A DNA stretch of 5,869 nucleotides. It comes from Clostridiales bacterium. GTDB taxonomy: Bacteria > Bacillota_A > Clostridia > Oscillospirales > Oscillospiraceae. The stretch is from the NCBI GenBank assembly GCA_022777455.1, contig JALFGI010000092.1:1-5869 (forward strand), in the 5' to 3' direction. Shown one piece after another: positions 1-5,199 of this stretch; position 1 is the stretch's first letter; each line of letters begins with the position of its first letter. A program made the position numbers and the translations under genes. A model generated the notes under the pieces. It was given only the letters and a program-made list of their open reading frames with translations. It was not told the DNA's origin and did not search any database.

Positions 1-38
1 AGCTGCATTCCGGTATTTTTTTGAGCGGTTCCCAGGGG

Positions 39-1259
39 CTACAGCTCGCTGTTCAGCAGGAAATCCCGCACCACAACCGCTGCCGCGCCTTCCGCGCCCC
101 GGTCGGGACTGTAGGGAAGAAACACAAATTTTGTCCGGCCAACGTGTACCCGGAACATATTCCGCTGCACGGAGCGGAGTAAGGCAGATTGATTCTGCTG
201 GGTTTCCAGCATATGTCCGTCCAGCATCACCGTCCGGGGGCTGACGGTATTGATGGTGTTGGCCAGGGCGATTCCCAGATAGTCCAAAGCATCCTCCATC
301 ACCAGCTTCACCCCTTGGTCGCCAAGCTGCTGGGCTTTCAGAACCTGCTCCATGTTCAGCATGTCCGGATCGCTGCACAGCGTGGGCAAAAATTCGGATT
401 CCCCGTCGGTCATCAGCCGGCGGCAACGCTGCAGTACCGCCCGCTCTCCGGCCAGGGCCTCCAGGCATCCCCGATTGCCGCAGGTCGGGCAAACCGGACC
501 GCCCCGCTGCACCACGGTGTGGCCGATTTCTCCGGCAGCGGCGGATTGGCCATAGAGCACCTTTCCGTCGATGATCATCTGACAGGCAACGCCGTTGGAG
601 ACAAAAAAGTAGGCAAAGGGGTCCGTGGTCACCGAACGGCGAACCAGATCGGCGTGGATCATTCTGGCCCGGACGTTATTTTCCACCACCACCTTCACCC
701 CCAGCAGCTGCCCCAGCTCCCGGGACAGATCGTGGTCGTTCCATCCCCGCTGGAAGGTGGTATACACCCTTCCGGCGCTGCCGTCAATCAGCCCGGGCAG
801 ACAGATGCCAATGCCCAACAGATGGTCCGTGCCGATCCCGGAAACAGCCAGAAAGTCGGAAATCTCCCGGTGGAGCACCTCCAGCGTCCTGCTGTATTCA
901 TCCAGCTTATATTCCGTGTGCCGCCGGGAGAGGACGGTTCCCTGCAAATCGGTGAGCACCAGGTTGATCCAGTAGGGGCTCACATCCACCCCACAGATGG
1001 TGTAAGCCGTGGGCACAAACTCCAGCATCACCCGGGGCCGCCCGGCGGTCTTGCCCTCCTCCGGGGCAGCGGTGTTGGTTTCCTGCAGAAGCCCGCGGCT
1101 GATAAGCCGGGACACCGCACCGGTGATGGTAGGTGTGGTAAGCCCCAGCTCCTTTGCCACTTCCACCCGGGAAATGGGGCTGTGCTGATAGATGTATTTT
1201 TTTATCAGGTGGTAATTATTCCGCCGGAGCAGAAGGTGATTGCTTCCCTTTTCGGTCAT
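39..1259 (-). CDS. ROK-family transcriptional regulator (winged HTH plus ROK domain)
   Basis: A 406-aa protein with the usual length and layout of ROK (NagC/Mlc/XylR-type) repressors. Residues about 15-60 form a winged helix-turn-helix (SRVEVAKELGLTTPTITGAV, then RLISRGLL). The ROK fold starts near residue 88 (ICGVDVSPYWINLVLTD). Seen in the ROK domain are the EIGH motif (residues 244-247) and the zinc-binding cluster CPTCGNRGCLE (257-267). At the site where ROK kinases carry the catalytic Asp (NDAN-like motif) this protein has ENN (193-195), so it is probably a ligand sensor rather than an active sugar kinase. Family knowledge suggests a sugar or sugar-phosphate inducer, but no sugar genes lie in the window, so ligand and targets are unknown. 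The start at MTEKGSNHLL is chosen because it precedes the HTH by a normal distance and follows a weak GGTGG site. It has its own promoter and is not part of the tup operon. Confidence 0.93.
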   Translation of the reverse strand: MTEKGSNHLLLRRNNYHLIKKYIYQHSPISRVEVAKELGLTTPTITGAVSRLISRGLLQETNTAAPEEGKTAGRPRVMLEFVPTAYTICGVDVSPYWINLVLTDLQGTVLSRRHTEYKLDEYSRTLEVLHREISDFLAVSGIGTDHLLGIGICLPGLIDGSAGRVYTTFQRGWNDHDLSRELGQLLGVKVVVENNVRARMIHADLVRRSVTTDPFAYFFVSNGVACQMIIDGKVLYGQSAAAGEIGHTVVQRGGPVCPTCGNRGCLEALAGERAVLQRCRRLMTDGESEFLPTLCSDPDMLNMEQVLKAQQLGDQGVKLVMEDALDYLGIALANTINTVSPRTVMLDGHMLETQQNQSALLRSVQRNMFRVHVGRTKFVFLPYSPDRGAEGAAAVVVRDFLLNSEL

Positions 1260-1297
1260 TACGATCCACCGCGCCTTATTTGTTAATTGTTTTTATT

Positions 1298-1326
1298 ATT
1301 GTAACTCCGATATCCGGTAAATACAA
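1298..1326 (-). promoter_or_regulatory. Sigma-A type promoter of the ROK regulator
   Basis: On the minus strand, TTGTAT (1326-1321) is followed by a 17-bp spacer and TACAAT (1303-1298), about 40 bp upstream of the ROK start codon. Spacing is ideal and the -10 is near consensus. The spacer contains a GATATC-centred partial palindrome and the leader is AT-rich, so autoregulation by the ROK protein is possible, but no clear operator can be assigned. Confidence 0.6.
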
Positions 1327-1482
1327 GATGTTGATTTGCCCAAATTCCCCGCATGGTTTTCGTGGGGATCACGAGACGCTCCCACAGGCTGTTTTCTGAA
1401 CGCCCTTTCCAGTCCCGGCAGGCAACGGATTCCATAAAACAAAAGCACCCGCGAAGGGCAATGTCAGTAAGTTAAGCTGACG

Positions 1483-1524
1483 AATCCTCCTACCATCAGG
1501 AATGAGATGGTAGGAGGATTTTTT
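1483..1524 (+). terminator. Strong intrinsic terminator with no gene in front of it
   Basis: A perfect 15-bp stem (1483-1497 with 1506-1520) has an 8-nt loop and is followed by six T residues on the plus strand (1519-1524). The opposite strand has no T-tract after the stem, so it works for plus-strand transcription only. No plus-strand gene precedes it. A GTCAG/CTGAC dyad at 1464-1482 sits just upstream. It could end a small RNA or antisense transcript, or be a remnant of a lost gene or mobile element. Confidence 0.75.
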
Positions 1525-1545
1525 CGTAATAATTCAAAAAAGGAC

Positions 1546-1603
1546 TTGACAAATGTGTCATTTCGTGGGGCTATTTTGCTAACTGCGGTTAGCAAAATGG
1601 CCC
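1546..1603 (+). promoter_or_regulatory. Candidate promoter/operator region with two strong dyads
   Basis: A consensus -35 (TTGACA, 1546-1551) is embedded in a perfect 14-bp dyad TGACAAATGTGTCA (1547-1560). Twenty bases downstream of the -35 is only a weak -10 (TATTTT, 1572-1577). That -10 lies in a second dyad: 1568-1583 pairs with 1588-1603 over 16 bp with one G-T wobble and a TGCG loop. The core TTTTGCTAAC/GTTAGCAAAA resembles operators of metal-dependent DtxR-type repressors, which often control iron or manganese genes in Firmicutes. The resemblance is by eye only. No intact gene follows, so this may be the control region of a lost gene. Confidence 0.4.
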
Positions 1604-1678
1604 TTGTAGTTAGAAGTGTGTCCCGGCACACCAAACTACAAGGAGGCGTAGCAAGGTTGAAAAAACATTAGGCAACCT
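1602..1678 (+). promoter_or_regulatory. Structured leader with sequestered Shine-Dalgarno and a four-codon frame
   Basis: A stem of 10 bp (1602-1611 with 1634-1643) carries an inner GTGTG/CACAC stem (1616-1620 with 1627-1631) and a TCCCGG loop. Its right arm contains the first half of a perfect AAGGAGG ribosome site (1640-1646), so pairing would hide it. Ten bases after the site, TTG AAA AAA CAT TAG (1657-1671) would give only MKKH before a stop. A third short dyad (1654-1659 with 1673-1678) follows, then the palindromic repeat. It looks like the intact front end of a gene whose body is gone, or a leader peptide. Folding was judged by eye. Confidence 0.4.
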
Positions 1679-1679
1679 C

Positions 1680-1750
1680 TAAGGCAACACCGCACAATGG
1701 GGCAAAAGACCCGCCGAAGCCCGCAGCTCCCATTGTGCGGTGTTGCCTTA
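1680..1750. repeat. 71-bp palindromic repeat, copy 1 (perfect 22-bp arms)
   Basis: Arms 1680-1701 and 1729-1750 are perfect inverted repeats of 22 bp around a 27-nt centre. The arms begin TAAGGCAACACCGCAC. There is no T-tract, so it is not a standard terminator, although it would form a very stable hairpin. The reverse complement of 1699-1750 matches 5726-5777 with two mismatches, so this is a dispersed element (REP/MITE-like). There is no transposase or obvious target duplication next to it. Confidence 0.85.
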
Positions 1751-1888
1751 ATCAAAGTCCAGTATAAAAACTACTTTTGATGGTTTGGACGAGAGATTTT
1801 GTTCTGGCAAAAGACCCGCCCCAACCGCAAAGGGTAGTTTTTAGAGGCGCCCTTAAGTTTTTTATAAACAAGCGGCATTGTGCAGCAC
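1751..1888. repeat. Repeat-derived flank downstream of tupC
   Basis: This 138-bp gene-free stretch shares pieces with the palindromic elements. The 15-mer GGCAAAAGACCCGCC at 1806-1820 is a direct repeat of 1701-1715 inside copy 1 and reappears inverted, with one mismatch, at 5761-5775. The 12-mer CGAGAGATTTTG at 1790-1801 is the exact reverse complement of 5845-5856. The area therefore looks like a mosaic of repeat modules. No clear intrinsic terminator for the tup operon is visible between the tupC stop and the 71-bp palindrome, which may serve that role. Confidence 0.5.
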
Positions 1889-2542
1889 TCATTGTCCGTA
1901 AAATTCCAGAAAACGTTTGGTTTCTGGTTGGGCGGGAGTATACAGGACCTGCGCCTTTTCCCCGGATTCCACCAGCTTTCCCTTGTGGAAAAACAGCACC
2001 GCATCTGCTATGCGCCGGGCCTGCTGCAGAGAATGGGTCACTAAGATCAGGGCACATCCGGCCTTTCCGGTATAATCCTGGATCAGTTTTTCCGCTGCGC
2101 AGGTCGTCTCCATATCCATGGCGGCGGTGGGCTCGTCCAGTATCACCAGATCAAATTGCCGCATCATCAAACGGGCCAGAGCCATCCGGGCAGTCTCTCC
2201 GCCGGAAAGCCGGTCAGAGCGCTTCTTTTCCAGATGGCATAACTGGAGCGCTTCCATCAGTTCATTGGCTTTGGCGACATCAGCGCCGCCCAACAGAACA
2301 TTCTTCTTCGTACTCATCCGAAAGGCATAGGGCTTTTGCGGCAGGTAACCAACGGAAATCTCCGCCGGACGTCCCATTTTCTGATCGGCAGGAAGAATCC
2401 CTGCAAGGATTTTTGCAAAGGTGGACTTGCCGCTGCCGTTGGCGCCGATCACGGCGTAAATTTTCCCGGGCTGCAATTCGATTCCCGGAAAGTCCAGGAC
2501 GGTAACGCCGTCATAGGTTTTGGAAAACGCCGGAAGAAGCAT
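1889..2542 (-). CDS. tupC: Tungstate ABC transporter ATP-binding protein
   Basis: A 217-aa nucleotide-binding subunit that hydrolyses ATP on the cytoplasmic side to power TupB. All ABC motifs are visible: Walker A GANGSGKS (33-40), Q-loop Gln in GYLPQK (Q69), signature LSGGE (112-116), Walker B DLVILDEP (131-138), and the H-switch His in LVTH (H170). It ends soon after the H-switch and lacks any C-terminal regulatory (TOBE/ModC-like) domain, as is usual for short TupC proteins. The frame stays open upstream to 3007, but the real start is the ATG at 2542. That ATG overlaps the tupB stop by one base (TGATG) and has AGGAGG eight bases upstream, implying translational coupling. It is the last gene of the tup operon. 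The tungstate assignment rests on its neighbours, since the ATPase alone would not distinguish tungstate from molybdate. Confidence 0.92.
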   Translation of the reverse strand: MLLPAFSKTYDGVTVLDFPGIELQPGKIYAVIGANGSGKSTFAKILAGILPADQKMGRPAEISVGYLPQKPYAFRMSTKKNVLLGGADVAKANELMEALQLCHLEKKRSDRLSGGETARMALARLMMRQFDLVILDEPTAAMDMETTCAAEKLIQDYTGKAGCALILVTHSLQQARRIADAVLFFHKGKLVESGEKAQVLYTPAQPETKRFLEFYGQ

Positions 2543-3225
2543 CAGCTCAGCCTCCTTTGCAGCAGGGAAATGACAATGTTCACAAGCAGAGAAATCGCCA
2601 GCAGAATCATGCCCAGTGCGATACCCAGGGAGAAATTGCCCCGATTGGTATACTGCATGATGGCTGTGGTCATGACGTTGGTTTTCCACGCAATGGCGCC
2701 GCCCACCATGGATACCGCGCCCACCTCCGCAATGGAGCGGGCAAAGGCCAGCAGGTAGGCGGAGAATATCTGATAGACGCATTCCCCGCACAGCAGAAGA
2801 AAGGTTCGGAAGCTGCCAAGCCCCAGTCCTTTCGCTGTTTCCCGGACAGCAGAGGCAATCCCCGCCACATAGGTTTCCATATTGCTGACGACAATGGGCG
2901 TAATCAGCACGACCTGGGCCATGACCATGATTTTCACCGTGAACAGCAGCTTCATGTGCCGCAGCGGGCCGACGCCGGAAAACAGCATATAAAACAGCAG
3001 TCCGCAAACCACCGGCGGCATTCCCATCAGCGTCCGATTTACCACCACAAGAACGTTCCTTCCGGGGAATTTACAGGCACCCAGCCAGATTCCCAGGGGA
3101 ACACCCAGTAAAAGGGCGATCAGGGAGCTCTGAATGCTCATTTTGGCGGTGACACTCAGGATATTCATCAGTTCTGCATCCGCCGACAGAATCAACGCGA
3201 TTGCTTTTTGCAGCGCACTGCCCAT
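2542..3225 (-). CDS. tupB: Tungstate ABC transporter permease
   Basis: A 227-aa integral membrane subunit of the TupB/WtpB-like binding-protein-dependent permease family, forming the channel for the oxyanion. Hydrophobic segments are visible at about residues 30-50, 69-83, 98-118, 140-162, 168-182 and 198-223. The cytoplasmic EAA-type coupling loop is AVRETAKGLGLGSFRTF (126-142). It is followed by the family-typical segment AEVGAVSMVGG (166-176) and, near the end, TTAIMQYTNRGNFSLGIALG. The start at 3225 (MGSALQKAIA) is preferred: it has AAGGGG seven bases upstream and gives the usual TupB length. An in-frame ATG at 3267 lies inside the upstream terminator hairpin and would add 14 unlikely residues. 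The gene follows tupA across that hairpin and overlaps tupC by one base. Confidence 0.92.
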   Translation of the reverse strand: MGSALQKAIALILSADAELMNILSVTAKMSIQSSLIALLLGVPLGIWLGACKFPGRNVLVVVNRTLMGMPPVVCGLLFYMLFSGVGPLRHMKLLFTVKIMVMAQVVLITPIVVSNMETYVAGIASAVRETAKGLGLGSFRTFLLLCGECVYQIFSAYLLAFARSIAEVGAVSMVGGAIAWKTNVMTTAIMQYTNRGNFSLGIALGMILLAISLLVNIVISLLQRRLS

Positions 3226-3240
3226 GAAAACACCCCTTCT

Positions 3241-3272
3241 TAAAAATCCCGTGGGGAAGATCCCCACGGGAT
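3241..3272 (-). terminator. Intrinsic terminator/attenuator between tupA and tupB
   Basis: On the minus strand a perfect 12-bp stem (ATCCCGTGGGGA paired across a 3-nt loop, 3272-3246) runs into TTTTTA (3246-3241). It lies 34 bp past the tupA stop and just before the tupB ribosome site. It would stop most transcripts after tupA and let a fraction read into tupBC. This is a common way of producing more binding protein than membrane components. No other promoter for tupBC is apparent. Confidence 0.8.
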
Positions 3273-3306
3273 AGATTCTATGTCACTTTTGCCGGAAAAG
3301 CAATCC

Positions 3307-4275
3307 TTACATCTCGCCGTTGTTGGCAACGAAGGTCAGGAAGGTGGCCTTGTCGGTGAGAATGTAAGCGCCCATTTCTTCAGCCATGACCAGGCAGGCG
3401 CCCATGCCGGTATTTGCGGAAACGTACCAGTCGGTGTAATCTGCAAAGGACTCGGCTTCCTTGGTAATGCCCAGAGCTTCGGGCCACAGGGACAGCTCCT
3501 TGGTATGGGTGCCGGAAGCATCGCCCCGGGAAACGAAGGTGTACTTGCCGTCAGCAATGGCGGCAAAGGCATCCAGAACGGAAGCGCTGTCCTTGACACC
3601 GGCGGGGTCAGCAGAGGGGCCGCACAGGACGAAGTAGTTGTAGAGGAAGGAAATACGCTCAGCCTCGAAGCCGTCCACAACCCGGGCGAAGCCCTCTTCC
3701 ACGAAGGCCTCCTCCTGGCTCTTGGAGTGCACCAGAATCAGATCGGCGTTGCCGAACTTGGCGGCGTTGATGGCCTTGCCGGTACCGGCGGACTGAACCT
3801 CCACGGTGTAGCCATAGGTTTCCTCAAACACGGGCAGCAGATAGCCCAGCAGGCCGGAGTCGTTGACGGAGGTGGTGGTGGACAGGCGGATTACCTTGGT
3901 TTCCTCGGTGGCGGGAGTAACTTCACCGGCATAGACGGGAGCGTCGTCCTTCACATAGAATAGGTGCTCACCATATTCAGCAACACCGTAGTCGCCGGCC
4001 ATGTCCAGCGCCTCCTGGCTCAGCAGCCAGTGAATCAGGGCATCGGCACCGGCGGTGTTCACAGCCACGTCGGAAACCGCATTGCCATCGGCATCGGTAA
4101 AGGGAGCCTCGGGGTTAACCGCGATGACAGTATAGGTGTTGAGCATCTTGTCGTCTGCTTCCTTCAGGATACAGGTGTCAACCACCAGACCAGCCTCCTG
4201 GGAAGCGGCGGCACCGGTGGCTGCCAGGCCCAGCAGCATCACGGCAGCCAAGAGCAGGGAAATCAGCTTTTTCAT
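3307..4275 (-). CDS. tupA: Tungstate-binding protein TupA, circularly permuted
   Basis: A 322-aa secreted binding protein that would capture tungstate and deliver it to TupBC. The N-terminal signal peptide (MKKLISLLLAAVMLLGLAAT...AAA, about 1-24) has Thr where a lipobox Cys is expected, so it fits signal peptidase I rather than lipoprotein export. From residue 127 the canonical TupA core runs in order: oxyanion loop RLSTTTSVNDSGLL (130-143), AGTGKAI, ADLILVHSKSQEEAFVEEGF, the hinge area YNYFVLCGP, FVSRGDASGTHTKELSLW (247-264), GMGACLVMAEEMGAYILTDKATF (290-312). The protein then stops at NNGEM. The usual continuation is absent from the end and appears instead at residues 28-108: LVVDTCILKEADDKMLNTYT, VIAVNPE, ALIHWLLSQEAL, YGEHLFYV. 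The start at 4275 is chosen for TTTGGAGGAA upstream and the signal peptide; the 60 codons further upstream are leader. Family identity is secure; the permutation is inferred from remembered family order. Confidence 0.9.
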   Translation of the reverse strand: MKKLISLLLAAVMLLGLAATGAAASQEAGLVVDTCILKEADDKMLNTYTVIAVNPEAPFTDADGNAVSDVAVNTAGADALIHWLLSQEALDMAGDYGVAEYGEHLFYVKDDAPVYAGEVTPATEETKVIRLSTTTSVNDSGLLGYLLPVFEETYGYTVEVQSAGTGKAINAAKFGNADLILVHSKSQEEAFVEEGFARVVDGFEAERISFLYNYFVLCGPSADPAGVKDSASVLDAFAAIADGKYTFVSRGDASGTHTKELSLWPEALGITKEAESFADYTDWYVSANTGMGACLVMAEEMGAYILTDKATFLTFVANNGEM

Positions 4276-4306
4276 GTTCGTTCCTCCAAATTCACAGAAT
4301 GAAACA

Positions 4307-4375
4307 ACGAGCCGCTCCAAAGGCAAAAGGGCACACGGATTACGTAGAAACCTTTGCTTTTGGAAAGAGGCTCGT
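4307..4375 (-). promoter_or_regulatory. Long imperfect hairpin in the tupA 5' leader
   Basis: Within the roughly 150-nt leader, ACGAGCC (4375-4369, minus strand) pairs with GGCTCGT (4313-4307). The interior continues with CCAAAAG/CTTTTGG and, after small bulges, CAAA/GTTT and GG/CC, around a loop of about 20 nt. No T-tract follows, so it is not an intrinsic terminator. A long folded leader before a tungstate transporter makes a metal- or pterin-cofactor-sensing RNA conceivable (Moco/Tuco riboswitches are known upstream of such genes), but I cannot match the conserved Moco core by eye. Confidence 0.35.
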
Positions 4376-4433
4376 CCACCGCTTTTCAAAACGCTTTTTG
4401 CAGATGCCGGGAGGGGCTGCATTGTTTGCAACG

Positions 4434-4462
4434 ATTGTACCATAAAAAATGACAAATGGCAA
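4434..4462 (-). promoter_or_regulatory. tupA promoter, near consensus
   Basis: On the minus strand TTGCCA (4462-4457) and TACAAT (4439-4434) are separated by exactly 17 bp, with a T-rich spacer. The predicted start near 4427 gives a leader of about 150 nt. The promoter faces away from the plus-strand operon, whose -10 lies only 35 bp from this -35. A regulator bound between them could control both. Confidence 0.7.
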
Positions 4463-4473
4463 TCCTTTTATCG

Positions 4474-4502
4474 TTTCTTTTTTGTCGGAATTGTGATATG
4501 AT
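4474..4502 (+). promoter_or_regulatory. Extended -10 promoter of the hypothetical-moaE-fmdE operon
   Basis: TGATATGAT (4494-4502) is an extended -10 (TG, one base, TATGAT). The -35 position 17 bp upstream (4474-4479, TTTCTT) is poor, as is usual for extended -10 promoters. Transcription would begin near 4509, only about 15 bases before the first start codon, so this operon has almost no leader, unlike tupA on the other side. Confidence 0.55.
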
Positions 4503-4524
4503 AGAGCTGCAGGAGGGATCGGCG

Positions 4525-4776
4525 ATGGTCATGGAAGAGAACTGGGGGATTTCTGAAGCGCGCATGGCGGAGTTTCTTTCCCGGCAGCCGGATGTGACAC
4601 CCGCCCAGGATGGCTTTGTATTCCGGGACTGCCGGATTCTGCTGACAGCCCTTTCCCACAATGCCCTGGGAAAATGGCCCATTCCCAGAACCCGGGTGGT
4701 CATCACCGGCAGTGAGGATGATGCCCGGGAAATCCATCGCCGTCTTTTCCTCCGGTTCCTGTCCGCCGGAGGCTGA
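4525..4776 (+). CDS. Unrecognised 83-aa protein leading the moaE-fmdE operon
   Basis: I do not recognise a named family. The start at 4525 (MVMEENWGIS) has GGAGGG seven bases upstream. The frame is open back to 4456, but those 23 codons lie mostly over the promoter. The product is soluble, with no signal peptide, membrane segment or cysteine pair (one Cys, at 36). It has a short N-terminal helix (ISEARMAEFLSRQ), a likely beta hairpin (GFVFRDCRILLTAL), a polar and proline-rich middle (SHNALGKWPIPRTRVVITG, 44-62) and a charged C-terminal helix (DDAREIHRRLFLRFLSAGG). The middle segment looks like a possible conserved binding site. It is 26 bp ahead of the MoaE-like gene and surely co-transcribed, so a role in molybdenum/tungsten or pterin-cofactor metabolism is a context-based guess. 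Confidence 0.8.
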   Translation: MVMEENWGISEARMAEFLSRQPDVTPAQDGFVFRDCRILLTALSHNALGKWPIPRTRVVITGSEDDAREIHRRLFLRFLSAGG

Positions 4777-4802
4777 CCCAATCACCAAAAAGGAGACAAC
4801 CT

Positions 4803-5198
4803 ATGAGCAAGAAACAATCCCCGTCCATGGACGCATGGCTGGCAGAAGCCAAATGCCACGAAAGTGCCCCGAAAATCGGCATGTATCTGACCCACAACGG
4901 CATCGTCCGCCAAAGCGCCAAGGCCAAGGTGCGCTTTGGCGCCGAGGACACCCAGAGCGTCACCGGAATGTATTTTTCCTATGAGCCGGAGAAGGTGGAA
5001 GCCATCATCCAGGAAACCTACAAAATGGATGGCATCTATTACATCCGGGTCTGGCTCAACGAGGGCCGGCTGGAAGTGGGCGATGACATCATGTACGTCC
5101 TCATCGGCGGCGACATCCGCCCCCATGTGGTGGATGCCCTGCAATATCTGGTGGGACGCATCAAAAACGAGTGTGTGACGGAAAAGGAGCTGTACTGA
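4803..5198 (+). CDS. moaE: MoaE-like protein (molybdopterin synthase large-subunit family)
   Basis: A 131-aa soluble protein resembling the catalytic subunit of molybdopterin synthase, which with MoaD adds the dithiolene sulfurs to precursor Z (cPMP). Features in order: GMYLTHNGIVRQSAKAKVR (26-44), MYFSYEPEKVEAIIQETYKM (a YE-type helix segment), IRVWLNEGRLEVGDDIMYVL (81-100, the conserved strand with G.L.VG), IRPHVVDALQYLVGRIK. Lysines K121 and K128 are seven residues apart, as are the catalytic pair K119/K126 of E. coli MoaE. It is somewhat shorter than classical MoaE (about 150 aa), and the HR motif and the terminal tryptophan region are altered. No moaD or other Moco gene is in the window, so it may be a divergent paralogue with a different pterin-related role. 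Start: AAGGAG seven bases upstream. Its stop is one base before the fmdE start. Confidence 0.78.
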   Translation: MSKKQSPSMDAWLAEAKCHESAPKIGMYLTHNGIVRQSAKAKVRFGAEDTQSVTGMYFSYEPEKVEAIIQETYKMDGIYYIRVWLNEGRLEVGDDIMYVLIGGDIRPHVVDALQYLVGRIKNECVTEKELY

Positions 5199-5199
5199 T

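Noticed and set aside
1..38. Possible terminator downstream of the ROK gene
   Set aside because: No convincing stem with a T-tract in the right orientation is visible, and the window edge limits the view.
189..1286. Long plus-strand open frame of 365 codons
   Set aside because: It is antisense to the ROK gene, has low-complexity His/Gly/Pro-rich content and no recognisable domain.
1777..2505. Plus-strand frame of 242 codons
   Set aside because: It is antisense to tupC and its repeat flank, with Arg/Ser/Pro-rich shadow composition.
2543..3007. Upstream extension of tupC to 372 aa
   Set aside because: It overlaps tupB in another frame. The ATPase begins at 2542 with a clear ribosome site and a one-base overlap with tupB.
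3226..3267. Earlier tupB start (MGIFPTGFLRR...)
   Set aside because: This start lies inside the terminator hairpin and has no ribosome site. The ATG at 3225 has AAGGGG at good spacing.
3280..3963. Plus-strand frame of 227 codons, glycine-rich
   Set aside because: It is antisense to tupA; the Gly/Val/Gln pattern mirrors the codon use of the real gene.
4276..4455. Upstream extension of tupA by 60 codons
   Set aside because: It would place the signal peptide internally. GGAGG precedes the 4275 ATG, and the region fits a promoter and leader.
1547..4458. Shared TGACAAATG at 1547-1555 and 4450-4458 as a common operator
   Set aside because: Chance 9-mer matches are expected in a window this size, and the dyad at 1547-1560 is not preserved at 4450.
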